A stretch of 64,000 nucleotides of DNA from Ephemerocybe angulata (GCA_013368325.1 JAACJK010000224.1:434001-498000), one strand, 5' to 3'; shown: positions 1 to 10,733, counted from the stretch's first letter. A program made the numbers and translations. Notes: a model not told the origin generated them from the sequence alone.

Positions 1-117
1 TGAGGCCGAGGTGGAACGCGAGTGTGTGGATCGTGAACTGCCTCACGTATATCCTGGTAGGTTTCCCGCCTTCGGTTCAAAAGGTATCACCAGGCTGACT
101 GTTAGAGCGTCGTCGAG

Positions 118-330
118 CTTAGAGCGTCGTCGAGCCTTTCTCCTCCTTCACGCAGGAGAAGCAGGATGGTATCAAGACTCTCCTCGATACCCGCGTCGCC
201 GCGCTCATCGAAGAACACACCACCTCCCTCCTCGACGAATCCGGCCTTTTCGGCGTCTACCAAACCATCGAGCACCCGCCCAACACCTCCGAGCCGCTGT
301 CCCACTTCCGCGAGACGAATGGACGGAATT
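118..330 (+). pseudogene. Unidentified coding fragment, plus strand
   Basis: One frame reads as a well-formed peptide of about 65 residues (VVEPFSSFTQEKQDGIKTLL, then a stretch rich in E, H, T and L) and then runs into a stop shortly after 340. It has no start codon and no obvious splice partners. It sits beside the C-terminal part of a decayed MYND-family copy on the other strand, so it looks like a captured exon piece. It faintly resembles a vesicle-tethering (COG-type) subunit, but I cannot name it. A 14-base motif just upstream (gagcgtcgtcgagc) is repeated in tandem. Confidence 0.3.
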
Positions 331-399
331 GTCAGGATTGAGATTGTTGCCGGGGATCGCTGTATGTCAATGGAGTCAGCCCGCAATGCCAGTAGCTTG

Positions 400-1185
400 T
401 TGATTTTTGTAACTGACCTGATCATGCCCACTCCACGTAAGAATGTGTATTTACCGGGTGATGCACCTTCCCGGAGCACTGCAAGAACGTGAATCCGCTC
501 CTTCCCATGACGGTAGGTTGCATCCACAAGTCGGACCCCAGTCTGGCCGGCAGTCGATGCCAAGATGGCATTCAATCGCCCGTGCGCATAAGGCGATATA
601 GTCTTCTCGAGAGTAACTCACCACATTTTTTGAAATTCGGCGACCACCCGAGATATGGACGGGTAGGGGAGATAGGCCTCCAGGAAATGGAGCCGCTCAA
701 AAACGTTCATTTGGGAATCAGGTCCACCGACGTCCTCTGCCTCGGAGTGAGCGCATTCGTACAAGAGGGGAGCCAGGTCTTCCCGAGAAACCTTTTTGAC
801 CTTGGAGAGTATTCCCTCGGCGTCTTGTTCGACCGCTAGAATCAAGTTTCCGAGTACTGCGATCGTCGATCGCTCGAAGTAGACCGGCCCAGATAGTAGG
901 ATGAAGGCTGATGCTGCAAATGCTCTGAAGGTACCCATCTTGAGGGTCCACCGCCATATAGCTCCCCAACCTTAACATCCCTTCTGGCGTTCGATCCTGG
1001 CACCGGGATATGAGTTGGGTAGCGTATGATCTGAAGAACGACTGGGATAGGGTTGGATCCTGAAAATGGTCCAGCACGGTATTCTTGGCTTTGCCTTCCA
1101 CGTCCAAGCAGTCGGCAAGGAACTCTATTACGGCTTGGGTGACTTCCTTGAGAGGGACGGTTTCGTGGAATTCGAGTTAGGCTCA
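400..1185 (-). pseudogene. Decayed copy of the MYND-family gene (copy E)
   Basis: Reading leftwards from about 1185, the minus strand follows the family: a segment with KNTVLDHFQDP, then SAFILLSGPVYFERS, then EGILSKVKKVSREDLAPLLY and LEAYLPYPSISR. It then jumps directly to the C-terminal part (TYRHGKERIHVLAVLREG, GVGMIRS). The zinc finger and its flanks are missing, another internal stretch of about 25 codons is lost, and the frame shifts. The peptide is closest to the intact copy at 39130-41149. It therefore appears to be a degenerate paralogue that cannot make the full protein. Confidence 0.8.
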
Positions 1186-1794
1186 GACCGAATCATACTC
1201 GACGACTGTGCTGCCACGTTCGAGTAGAACGGAGTCGTCGGTGAGGAAGGGCAACAACGAGTTGTGTTGGGCGTGCAAGATCTTCTGATCCAAACACCGG
1301 CAATCTAGTCTTCGAAGAGACGCCGGTTGGGCGCCAATCCTGAGCGCTTGGCCCAGCACACCCTCCAGCGCACAGCGTTCCCTCGCATACCTCCCGGAAA
1401 GCTGCTATGTTCCAGAGTGACATTTTCCTTGCGTTTCGTAATCTGGCCGTCTCGATCCCGAGACAGTGTGTAAACTCAATGCTTTCGCTTTGCTAAGAAG
1501 CTTGTGCTTTGGACCACATATCGTCACAACAACCAGAATTTTGGCACGTACCAGCTACGGCTACCGACTACTGGGGGATCCTGACTGTAACACGACACTT
1601 GCTCCATCTCGCCCATGTTTCACGTTTAAAGGGAATCTAAGTGACCTGCGAACTGTCAGCTCAGCTTCCAAAGTGCAGAGATGGATTTACAATCATACGC
1701 CTCCCCCGTCGAATGCACCATTCTTATCCTTCTCCTCATTGCACGTCCTCCCTTGCTCTGGTGCCGCACAAGCGCGTCCAACTCGCGAATTTGG
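1186..1794. other. Stretch between gene remnants
   Basis: No gene is recognisable. A 76-codon minus-strand ORF ending at 1193 and a longer plus-strand ORF from 1466 are open, but they lack splice context and any familiar motif. The minus frame near 1200-1290 reads as a plausible peptide (LLPFLTDDSVLLERG) that may be another captured piece. Confidence 0.4.
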
Positions 1795-2283
1795 CGTGCG
1801 TAGGGTGCCGTCAAGTGTCCAGCCATCGTGTTCACAGAAAGTCTGTGCGAAGGGAACGGTTAGTCTACGTGCGTCAGATAAAGGGCAGAACACGCACGTA
1901 ATCTCCTGCCAAATCCTTTGTACGCTCCCAACCTCCGCCTGCACTCCCAACTTACCCTCCGCTCCGACTTCCCTCGCGACCTTCTTCACCTCCGCCGCGA
2001 AGGTGGCGAGCTGGTCGATCATGTCGTTGATGGTGCTGACAAGCGACAGCATCTCTCCAGAGACAAAGACGCCTCCGATCTTCTGGGTAAGGTCACCACG
2101 CGCGACGGCCGTGGTGGCGATCGCGATCGTTCCTACTTGCAGAGTGAGCTGTGGGCAGTGAAGATGGGCGAAGCGATTGAAGATCAGTCGAAGTCCCCTC
2201 CAGCAACGGCCTTCGTGACCTGCGCGATCGACCGCACTTGATTCGTGAGCATCGCCATCAAGTTCACATTATCCGTGAGCGTC
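1795..2283 (-). pseudogene. Group III hybrid histidine kinase, HAMP-repeat fragment (3' piece)
   Basis: The minus strand encodes two consecutive HAMP-type repeats typical of the fungal Nik1/Os-1 class of osmosensing hybrid histidine kinases. These read DNVNLMAMLTNQVRSIAQV then TKAVAGGDF, and further on VARGDL, then STINDMIDQLATFAAEV, then KKVAREVGAEGKLGVQAEVG and IWQEIT. A frame change and a stop separate the repeats near 2180, and the coding signal fades after about 1840. The kinase and receiver domains are absent. Its partner piece, ending in QGMWK, lies at 4035-4135 on the same strand. In the normal protein those two ends are adjacent, so this is one broken gene fragment split by an insertion. 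Confidence 0.75.
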
Positions 2284-3792
2284 GGCATTCCAATGGTAAA
2301 GCCCCGCTTCGACAGAGTGTATCGTTTCAGCATTGGGAAGGGGTGTTGGTGTGAGGCCCAGAGATTCGCGGGGAGCGGAAGGTTCAACAGACATGGCCGT
2401 TTCTTCGGCGATTGGTTCGGGTTCAGCCTGGGGTTCCTGTGGGGAAGGCACGGGGGCTGAAGAGATCTTGCTCGTTGACGGTGAGGCTTTCCGGCTCGAG
2501 ATTTGAGGTCTGGCGGCTTTAGGAGGGGGAGGTCTATATACGGATTAGAACAAGGGCCCCATGGAAACGATGGTTCAAACGCACTTGTAAACAGATTCGT
2601 CAAGGGCAGCCTCCGATGCCATATCAGCGCTGCGCTTGTACTTGCGCTCAAACATGGCGCGATACATGCAAGTCTCGAAGAAGGCTCTCGTTGGGGCGTT
2701 TGTGTCTGGGCAGACGAATTCGAACAGCTCGTCTACGTCTCCTTGGAGGTCTCTCTAGATGAACTTCGTCCTCTTCCTCGTCATCGCTTGGCTCTGTAAC
2801 CCAGTTCAGAAAAGAATTACGTTTTGAATATCGACCTGCGACGTACCTTCATCTGGGTCCAAGGCTGACTGGACGGCGTCTTCATCTTCGTCAGAATCCT
2901 CCACATCCTTCATCTCAACGTCTTCGTCATTCGCAGATCGCATGACATAGTCTTGTTCGTCAGCCTGAACAAGGAGTCAGCACCCTGAGGTATAGAAGTA
3001 ACTGCACGACACGCACCTTGATCTTGGCCCACGATGTTTGGTTCGTAGTCTCCCAGAGGCAACTCATGAAGGTGCTTATAAACGCTTGGTAGTCCTCATC
3101 ATTCTCAAATCTGAACAGCCAACTGTGCCCAACACCATTGTCCCCCGTGTGATTCCATGTAAGGGTCCTTATCTTCTTCGAACACCGTTGGTTCAGCTCG
3201 CTCGCGATTTTGTGCAAGAGGAGATGATCATCCGATGTTGCTGCGGAGAGGTAATAGTCGTACCCAGAGCCCCCTCGCACGATCTGGGCAGTAACAATGC
3301 CCGAGTGGTCGAACGTTGGCTCGCCATCGGTCACTCCTGGCCTGAAGTCCAACTCTTCACCGACCAAGAAAACGCGCTCTTCGTCGGCTGTTGGTAGGTG
3401 CTGTGTTAGTACACAATTGAAGGTTCCACGGTGGCGAGTGCACGCACTCTCGTCGTCCTCTGCAAAGAGGCCTTGATCTTCATCTTCGTAAACACGAGTG
3501 ATAACGAGTTGGAAGTTATGGTCCATCTGGGGGATGCGTCGAATGGTCGCCATGGCCTCATTGTAGCTTAAGAGTGTGAGCTGGAGGAGGTGCGCAACTG
3601 GAAGCTTTTACATACATGCATTCTCTGTTGCTACGAAGGATACCAGCGCGAGTCAAGAAGAGTTGTCCTGGGCAATGTTAATGCATCGAAGTATGACGAT
3701 CGGAGAGTCTGAAGTACCTGACGAAATCTTGACAACCTCAGCAGCATTTGGGTCCTCTGCGATAAGCGAATTGTCAACCCCACTGCTATAGG
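2284..3792 (-). pseudogene. VID27-like fragment, scrambled, inserted in a kinase fragment
   Basis: Exons can be followed leftwards from about 3792: 3718 (donor), 3667-3616, 3566-3448, 3387-3017, 2964-2847, then 2793 onward. The peptide matches fungal VID27, a vacuolar import and degradation family protein. Recognisable parts are AEVVKISSGQLFLTRAG, ECIYNEA, NFQLVITRVYEDE, DEERVFLVGEELDF, LTWNHTGDN, SWLFRFENDEDYQAF and DEQDYVMRS. The segment expected between GEPTF and DHSG is missing from its place. It appears instead after the acidic stretch, from about 2754 (RDLQGDVDELFEF, FFETCMYRAMFERKYKRSAD, then SVEAGLYHWNADA). The C-terminal beta-propeller is absent. Introns are kept, so it moved as DNA. 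It cannot encode normal VID27. Confidence 0.75.
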
Positions 3793-4034
3793 ACGGTCGA
3801 GAGATGGTACGAACGCCACACTTTGCCGATTCTGTAGATCCGAACGACGACGACGGCAGCGAGAGACGCGAAGAGATGAACGTCGAGAGGGTGGAAGGCG
3901 AATGGGGAACGACGAGGACGGCTAGCATGGTCGACAAGAGGGGGTAATTCGGACGGCGAAGGCGATAGAGTAGGACGGAACGATGAACGAAACTGTAAGC
4001 TTATATCGACCTCCCCAAGCCAATCGAAACGTAC

Positions 4035-4135
4035 CTTCCACATGCCCTGCACACCCGGCACCGTCGCCTGACCTCCAAGGATACCCTCTGTTCCAACCTC
4101 CAAACTTACCCGAGTTACCTCATTAGCGAGCGTAC
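4035..4135 (-). pseudogene. Group III hybrid histidine kinase, HAMP-repeat fragment (5' piece)
   Basis: The minus strand reads LSTLANEVTRVSLEVGTEG followed by ILGGQATVPGVQGMWK and a good GT donor at 4034. This is a canonical HAMP repeat end of Nik1/Os-1 type kinases. A TAA lies in frame a few codons upstream, where the family usually has a glutamine (CAA to TAA would explain it). The other half resumes at 2283 after the VID27 insert. Nothing recognisable as kinase lies further upstream. Confidence 0.7.
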
Positions 4136-4139
4136 TGAG

Positions 4140-5164
4140 TTAGCCAACCTGCGAGCGTGAAGGAAGAAGGTCAGTATGGAGTAGTGGCAGAGCGATAGAT
4201 AGGAGAACGAGGATTAAAGAATGGCAGTGAAGCGCAGCCTGAGTGCGCAACGAGTGGTCCCCGTCTACCATCCCACGTCCAGGCTATCACTAGCCCGCTG
4301 CCTAGCGCTCTCGTACGCTTCATCCGAACTTGAAGTAGACTACGAACCTGGTCGTTATCCCCGATCGTCGGGACCAGTCCCATGATCAGCCGGCGTCTTG
4401 CCACCATCGGACCCCTCGTCCCCATCGTACCTCGTACCTAAATATCGTACTTCGTTAGTTCCTTCAATCCAATCGTTGTACTTACCGATGCTTGTTCCCC
4501 AGTTCTGCCGTCTTGGTAAACGTAGAAGTCGCTGTCGAGGAGACGCGCGTTAGCAATTGGACCATTAGTCAGCATCTGAGTCATCCATTCGGGCGCTCCA
4601 TTCGGGCGCTTAACCACCTGCGTTCTCCTCGAACCCCGTTTCTCGAGCTGAGTACGGCAGCGCTCCGTGAGCTGGAGATGGCTCTCCATAATATACAAGC
4701 CCTCGTTATTTCCCTGGTTTTAACTAATTCCTCGACTTGCTCTCCAGTAGACATACAGACTACTACCGTACATATGCCACAGTCCACAGCGCATGCCACC
4801 CCACGTCGTCTTTATTCGACCAAATGCGGTAACTACCGCCAGGCGACGCGAGTTGAACGTTGAGAGGCCGCGCCCAAGAACCATGTTGTTTCGATGGCTT
4901 CCCTTCAGGTCGAGGCGTCGCATGAGGTGTAGGATCCGGGACGCAGTCAGCTACAGCGCGCGTTTACAGTAGCCACAGTAACCCCATGGATGGATGTCTT
5001 GCTGGCTGCCTTGAGCTAGAACCACCAGTTGGGAGTGGGTGACTTGGATACCATGGAACCTTTCTCCACTTCAGTCTTCAACTAAACTTTTATTCAACCT
5101 GTGTTACAAACAGGTGTACGCAGGTACACGCAGAGCTTTTAAACCAAACGATGTCAGGTCATCG
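4140..5164. other. Stretch without a recognised gene
   Basis: Several ORFs of 60-120 codons are open on both strands (for example minus 4438-4698 and plus 4492-4863) and overlap one another. None shows a familiar motif or a convincing intron series. A short duplication of the phrase ccattcgggcgct occurs near 4590-4610. An acceptor-like end for the kinase fragment lies at about 4150. Confidence 0.5.
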
Positions 5165-5550
5165 ATGGCAACTCTCCTTCAACTACCACCACAATCATCA
5201 CTGACAACAATGCCCTCAGGCTCCTCTTCTGCAACTTCCCTCCCCAGGTAAGATACACTCTTTCTCTTTATGTACGTTTATTGATACTGTGATGCGCCAG
5301 TGAGAATGATGGCGGCCGTTATTGGGACGGCGCGCACAATTTTCATATCGAACGCTTGAAAAGTGAGTCCGCGCTTTCAAAATCGGGCACCTTTTCTCAA
5401 ATTTCTGCAGTCGTTCATGCAGCCAATGTTTATAACGTACGCACGCGGGGCCGCCGCATTCGGAAGTCCAAGTGCTTCGAAACCACCGCCATAGTCTTCT
5501 TGGCGATCATCGCCGTTTTCCTTTTTGCCCTGTGTGCAAAGTTGTTGTAG
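5165..5550 (+). CDS. Small protein with C-terminal membrane anchor
   Basis: Three exons join in frame: 5165-5247, 5301-5362 and 5411-5550, with GT-AG introns of 53 and 48 bp, giving 94 residues. The first 30 residues are rich in Q, S, P and T. The middle holds a basic run (RTRGRRIRKSK). The last 20 residues are a single hydrophobic helix (TTAIVFLAIIAVFLFALCAK) followed by two leucines and the stop. This is the layout of a tail-anchored membrane protein with positive charges on the cytosolic side. I do not recognise a family. The ATG at 5165 was chosen because it opens the only exon that joins in frame; an upstream in-frame start is possible. Confidence 0.55.
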
Positions 5551-5842
5551 AAAACACGCAAAAACCGATTGTATTTACAAAGATGGACCTATAAGTAACA
5601 CTTGAATCTACACGTACAGTAAACTCGTCCAAATTAGTAAACCCCCTTCGCGCAGGAACGAGGAAGGGCACCGTCGGCGACGAGAGGAATAAGCAGAACT
5701 GGCGCAGGGCCCGCCTCTGTTTCTCACTCAGTGTCAACTTGTAATTCGCTTCTATGTAAACCGCACTGCACGGTCCCACTTGAACAACGTCAGATCTCAA
5801 CGATTTCTCGAGGGCGTAAGCAAAGCTGAGTACACGCGACAT
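5507..5842 (-). CDS. Hypothetical ORF convergent with the small membrane protein
   Basis: An uninterrupted 111-codon frame starts with ATG at 5842 and overlaps the 3' end of the plus-strand gene by 44 bases. The first 90 residues have a normal amino-acid mix (VLSFAYALEKSLRSDV, LTLSEKQRRALRQF). The last part lies over the other gene and may not be coding; a GT near 5585 could end an exon. No family recognised, so this may be a chance ORF. Confidence 0.3.
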   Translation of the reverse strand: MSRVLSFAYALEKSLRSDVVQVGPCSAVYIEANYKLTLSEKQRRALRQFCLFLSSPTVPFLVPARRGFTNLDEFTVRVDSSVTYRSIFVNTIGFCVFSTTTLHTGQKGKRR

Positions 5843-5849
5843 TGGACGC

Positions 5850-6633
5850 GTGTCGAGGTCGTAGTCGGAAAAGTTTCCAGGGCGCTATTCTGATGCTGAC
5901 CCTTCCTGGTGAGCTCCGCGATCATCTGCGTTGCTTAGCTTGGAGGCGGAGCAACTTGAAGTACTTAGTTGATGCCGTGCGCAGAGTGTCGCGCTGCCCC
6001 AGATCCCTGATACAGGGGCGAAGCCTAAAGCGGTAACATCCAGGTCCGAACCTACTGCGCGAGGTTGGGGCTCCGCCATCTTGCCTCATCTTGCCCCCAT
6101 CCTCCACGATCCTAGCCCAACGTTCATCTCTCCTTCGCTTCCTTCTGTCTCTTCCGACAGGTAACTCCTCTCTAGGTGTGTACTCGTACTCTTGACCCTG
6201 TTAAGCTTAATTGTCGAACCGTATCTGGGTGTTCCGTTGTAGTGACTAGTCCCGCCGAAGGCCAAGGACGCGAACGGGCTGCGCTTCGGCTCTGGAGGTT
6301 GAAGCACTCAGTGAGTAGACTTTTCTCCACATTCCCAAACCCCGACCCATAAGACTGACCTATATGGACTTTGTAGCTGCTTCGTACCTTGAAACGTCTC
6401 GAAATCGCTGAGGGGTTCCCGATCGCGGCTGCAGCCTACCGGCGATATTCGAACGCGCGTTAGTTTCTCGCCGGGCCTCGATAATCCACCCTTTCGGCGG
6501 GAGTGAGTCTCCACTTGGTCTATTTAGCATCCGCTAGGCGCTGACCTCGATGGCCTTGACCCCAAGGGCGGTCAAGCTCAAAGCCGGTGGGAGAATGCGA
6601 GAGTAGAGGAAAACGCAAGTGAGGTAGACGTTT
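5850..6633. other. Intergenic
   Basis: Only overlapping short ORFs (60-75 codons) on both strands. I see no splice series, repeat or familiar motif. Confidence 0.5.
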
Positions 6634-7300
6634 AAAGTAGGTCTTCAGTTGGTCTCCTAGACCTGTTCTAGGCACTGGCCACGACAGCAGGATCATTGAC
6701 GATTCCAAGGAGGGATGAAGTCGCTCGACTTTCGATTCCAGAAGACCCAGCCGCCGTCGCCCCGACTCTCACCTCGACGGTATCATGAACGACGAGCCCC
6801 GTGTTCACGCAACGTCGCCCGCTCCCAACGGAGATCTCAAGGGGTTCTCGCCCGCCCAGACTCCCGCCACCGATGGAATACCGACGGACGAGGTGGTCAA
6901 TTGAGGTAGGTCTTCAGTTGGTCTCTCAGAGCTGTGCGAGGCGCTGACCTCGACAGCAAGATCATTGACGGTTCCGAGGAGGGATGAAGTCGCTCGACTT
7001 TCGATTCCAGAAGACCCGTCGCTCCCAGCCGCCGTCGCCCCGACTCTCACCTCGACGGTATCTTGAACGACGAGCCCCGTGTTCACGCAACGTCGCCCGC
7101 TCCCAACGGAGATCTCAAGGGGTTCTCGCCCGCCCGGACTCCCGCCACCGATGCAATACCGACGGACGAGGTGGTCAATTGAGGTAGGTTTTCAGTTGGT
7201 CTCCTAGACCTGTGCTAGGCACTGACCACGACAGCAGGATCATTGACGATTCCGAGGAGGGATGAACATCGCTCGACTTTCGATTCAGAAGACTCATCGC
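6634..7300 (+). repeat. Tandem repeat, unit about 270-278 bp, 2.4 copies
   Basis: Units start at about 6634, 6904 and 7182 with the phrase gtaggtcttcagttggtct. The first two are nearly identical over their whole length; the third diverges after about 120 bp. Each contains an open frame. In unit 1 it begins with ATG at 6785 (MNDEPRVHATSPAPNGDL) and stops at 6904; in unit 2 the ATG has become TTG. The repeat may come from duplication of an exon with its flanking intron, because unit boundaries resemble a splice donor (GAG/GTAGGT). Confidence 0.8.
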
Positions 7301-7429
7301 TCCCAGTGACAATTTCGTGAGTAGATCGTCGTGCTCGCGAACTTCGAATTCTCCGCACTGACTATTACGACCGCTTGCGTCTTTAGACATCGGATCCATG
7401 GGCTGGAAACTCGTTCCCAGTGCCATGTA

Positions 7430-7515
7430 GGGTGTAAAACTACAGCCAGGTGAGCACATTCTCTTGAGGTGTCCCTCAATATTGAACTGAGCCGGAAGAT
7501 CGGCCATCCCAGGCT
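7430..7515 (-). repeat. Dispersed fragment shared with 47680-47770
   Basis: The minus strand encodes MADLPAQFNIEGHLKRMCSP. The plus strand at about 47690-47765 encodes almost the same peptide (MADLPAQVNIEGHLKRMCSP), with near-identical DNA. The parent gene was not recognised. Confidence 0.7.
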
Positions 7516-7729
7516 CCGAAACCACGATACATGCCAACCTCGTCGACAACGGCTCTCCTTGCCACTCCAGATATGTTCTTCAGATGGAATCCTCTTCCTA
7601 TTCCTCGCACCCCCGCGGACGCCGGCGGCGGCGATTTCCCGTATGCGTTCGAAGGCCTCAGTTACTTTCGGAAGGTCCCTATATCAAATCGCGAAGCGTC
7701 GCTATAGCTCGACCTCTACCTGGAGACCT

Positions 7730-8010
7730 CATTCAGCTACCTCAATCTTAAATCCACCCTCGCTCCCTCCCATTCCTCAGGAACCTCACGATGGCCGACC
7801 CGTATCGAAGCTGCTTCCCTCAATCTCGAACCCCGACTTTCCACCTCATTCGTTTACAACCTCACGACCGTCAACCCAACCCTATTGAGGCCATTCTCAA
7901 TCCCTCAACCTTGAATCCAAACTTTCCTGCTCGCTCACCCACAATCTCCTAACTCATCGGGACCCTCCCTCCCATTCCTCAGAATACAACCTCACGACCC
8001 TCAATCTCTG
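7730..8010 (+). repeat. Dispersed minisatellite family, copy 1
   Basis: Diverged units of about 65-70 bp contain the phrases ctcccattcctcagga, aacctcacgac and aatctcgaa(c/t)cccgact. Related blocks lie at 42056-42290 and 47457-47650 in opposite orientation. All copies sit in gene-poor spacers. Confidence 0.65.
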
Positions 8011-8011
8011 T

Positions 8012-8681
8012 TCAGTGCCACAAGGGTCGTATACGGCGTCGAGACTGCATCGCAATGTCAACGAGTGCGCGTGGAGTCTGGACTGCAGTGAGTCCTGGGG
8101 GTTGGGGTGGACGGAGGAGAGGCGAGTTGGGTGTGAAGGTAGCGTCGATGTATTGTAGAGTGAAATAGGACAGCGTCGAGTTTGAGATACGTGAAGATCG
8201 TGGAGGGACCAAGGAAGGCACCGCTGGCTCCAGGCTCAACGAACAGGTTACGAAGCCCTTCCATTTCCAGATTCAAGGCTCGAACAACTGACATCGGCCT
8301 TGACCTTCCGCCGAAACAACTCTGACAGTAATCTCTTTCAGGCGGCCATACATCTGGAGAATCGCGCCTCCCACAAGCCCACGGGCGGCTGATCTGATTG
8401 CGCCCATGGTTGTATACGTGTTCGTCGGAGGGGGGAGGGGGACAGCTGCGTCGAGCCTCCGAGCCAAGCCTGTGAGCTGATATTATCGCACCCTTGCAAC
8501 GTCTCTCTAATGTAAATGTAGTCCCATACATTTTGAACATCGACGCCAAACCATGTTTACTTTAAATGCTCGATTAGGATGACATGGGTTGCGCAATATA
8601 TCAGGAGAACACATGGTCAAGACGACTCAGCATCGCAGTGGTTGAGATAAGGTCAGCAACGGAGACTACCCATCGAGGGGG
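8012..8681. other. Stretch without a recognised gene
   Basis: The minus strand has two overlapping open frames between 8058 and 8549. Switching between them near 8280 gives a plausible peptide (AARGLVGGAILQMYGRL, then LNLEMEGLRNLFVEPGASGA). This could be a decayed exon, but I cannot name it. Confidence 0.35.
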
Positions 8682-10733
8682 CTATGTGATCCTGTTTGTT
8701 AGACGGTCATAGCAGAGGTCCATACTTAGCATTACTAACCTGATCATCCCTACTCCTTGCAAGAACGCGTATCCGCTAGGCCAGTGCCCCTCTTGAAGCA
8801 TTGCAAGCACATGGATGTACTCGTTTCCATGGCGGTACTTCGCCTCAACGAGTCGCAAGTCGGTGCGTAGAGAGGCCGAGGAAACCATTGCACTGACACG
8901 AGGATAGAGGTATGCTGGGTGTCGTCCGATGCAGAGGGAGAGATATTGATCCTTTGGGATGCTCTCAACCTCGGATGGAGCTCCCATGTTCCAGTCAACA
9001 ATGGAAACAGAACGCACGGGGCCCACATTATTGCGTTGCAGACGCATGAGGTTGAAGAACTGGATCAATACTGCACCAAGGTTTCCTTTACTTCCCCAAG
9101 GGAACCATTGACGATTGCGACGCCTAACTGCAAAGGGACATTAGCGGGCCGTCAGCACCTGCTGTTAGGGTGTCGACACACCTCGGAGTTGGTCGGAAGC
9201 GCTGGCGCACTCTGAGCGATGGAGGGCCTTCCAGTCAACTTCTTGACACTTTTTAGAGCAATAGAATGTGGTATGGCAGCCAGAGCATGTGCTTCGAGTG
9301 AGACACTGGTCTCCAGCGGTCCTCTGGCGCTGTTCTTGCACTTCCAAATGCTACAGAAAGGAGAAAGGGTCAGCACCACTACCACTACCATTTGCGAGTG
9401 TGCACACCTTGATATTATCACAAGCGAATGCGTAATATGCATTTCTTGCGCTGGAAGAAAGCGAGCTGAACCTCAAAATTGAGTAGAAGTGCTTCCAACA
9501 GGCATCATGTCGAGGAGCGTCGCTGAGGATAATGGCGCGATAAGGTTCGAGAGACTGGACGACCGCTTGGTAAACACTTGGGTAGGGAAGATAGGATGAC
9601 GTGAGCCGCAGGAAGGTGCGAATGGTATCTTTCGACGGTAAGTCATCGGGAATTGCGTGAAGATATCTGTAGAGAAGTGGGACGAGGCCAGACCGAGAAA
9701 GATCCCCGATCTTGGATAGTATTCCAGATCCAGTCCTTTCAGCCATTTCGATCAAGCCTCCCATATATGCGATCCCCTGCTGGTCGAGGAATATCCCAGA
9801 GGAAAGCAGGGTATGAACCGACCTAGTATAGGCATTCAAAGCGCCTTCCTTAATCGACCACCCCCACACACTCTTCCAGATCGTAGACGGAGACAAGGAT
9901 TCCATCGTGACGATGTACAAGTCGTGTGTTTTGATGATGCGTAGGGCATTGCCTGTGGTTAGAGTGCGATCCAATTCGACGAGGTGAGCGATGAGAAACT
10001 TGAAAAATGACTTGGCTCGGTTTGGGTCTTGGAGATGTTCCATTATGGTGGTCGCCGCCTCTGGATCCCCCATGTCTAAGCAATTCCCAAAGAACCCGGC
10101 GAGAGCGCAGGTAGCCTTGGTGAAGGTACGACCTTGGGTAAACTCCCCGCTCCATATTCTGAAAGCCAGATCTACAGTCCTCGAGCAGGCTCCTCTGATG
10201 ATCGAAGATTTGAAAGCTCGCTGCGTAAAATCCACGAGCAATTGGGCGACGCTCGTTACGGGGATGATCATTCGCTCGCGTGACATATTCTCTGCTGAGT
10301 ATTCGAGGCTGAAGGTGAGCCAGGAGATGACGGAGGGCCAATCCTCCCTTAGAATGTCCGAAAAAGCGTGGCTAGATAGAGGCTTAGACCCCGCAGCCTG
10401 ACCGACGTGACCGATCACTTCGATACAAGTCAGGGCCTTTAGAATTGCCAGTAGGTCAATGGCAGTAGTGTCTGCTTGGTGTCGGGTGGGTAATGACAGT
10501 GGTGGCACTCGGAGGAATGGCATTACAACATCGACAGGGCGTAGGTCGGAGTGACGGTAGGGGTAGGTTTGTACCAAGGCCTTGAGTTGGGACAGCTCTC
10601 CCGTCGCAGCATTCGCCAGTAGCTGTTAAAGAAAAGAGTCAGTCGATGTCATCCCATGCTAAGCACTCATAAGACGTACGCGCCGTGCGTCATGCTCAGA
10701 GTGCGGACTGACGGCAGACTGGGAAATATTCAT
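8682..10733 (-). CDS. MYND-type zinc finger protein, family copy A
   Basis: Five exons join in frame: 10733-10680, 10622-9408, 9350-9182, 9127-8740 and 8691-8682, giving 611 residues. Exon 1 is an 18-residue leader ending DARR. Exon 2 is a 405-residue, mostly helical, family-specific domain ending YYAFACDNIK. Exon 3 carries the zinc finger: C-x2-C (CSGC), YC, KKC, H and a last C over about residues 440-475. The usual first C-x2-C of MYND is reduced to the conserved C-D-N-x-x-H. Exon 4 starts RRRNRQWFPWGSKGN and ends GVGMIR. The final exon is tiny (G ATC ACA TAG). MYND fingers usually mediate protein-protein contacts; the partner is unknown. The foldback element lies just upstream. Confidence 0.85.

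Noticed and set aside
1466..2161. 231-codon plus-strand ORF
   Set aside because: It lies mostly antisense to the recognisable histidine kinase fragment and has no motif or splice context.
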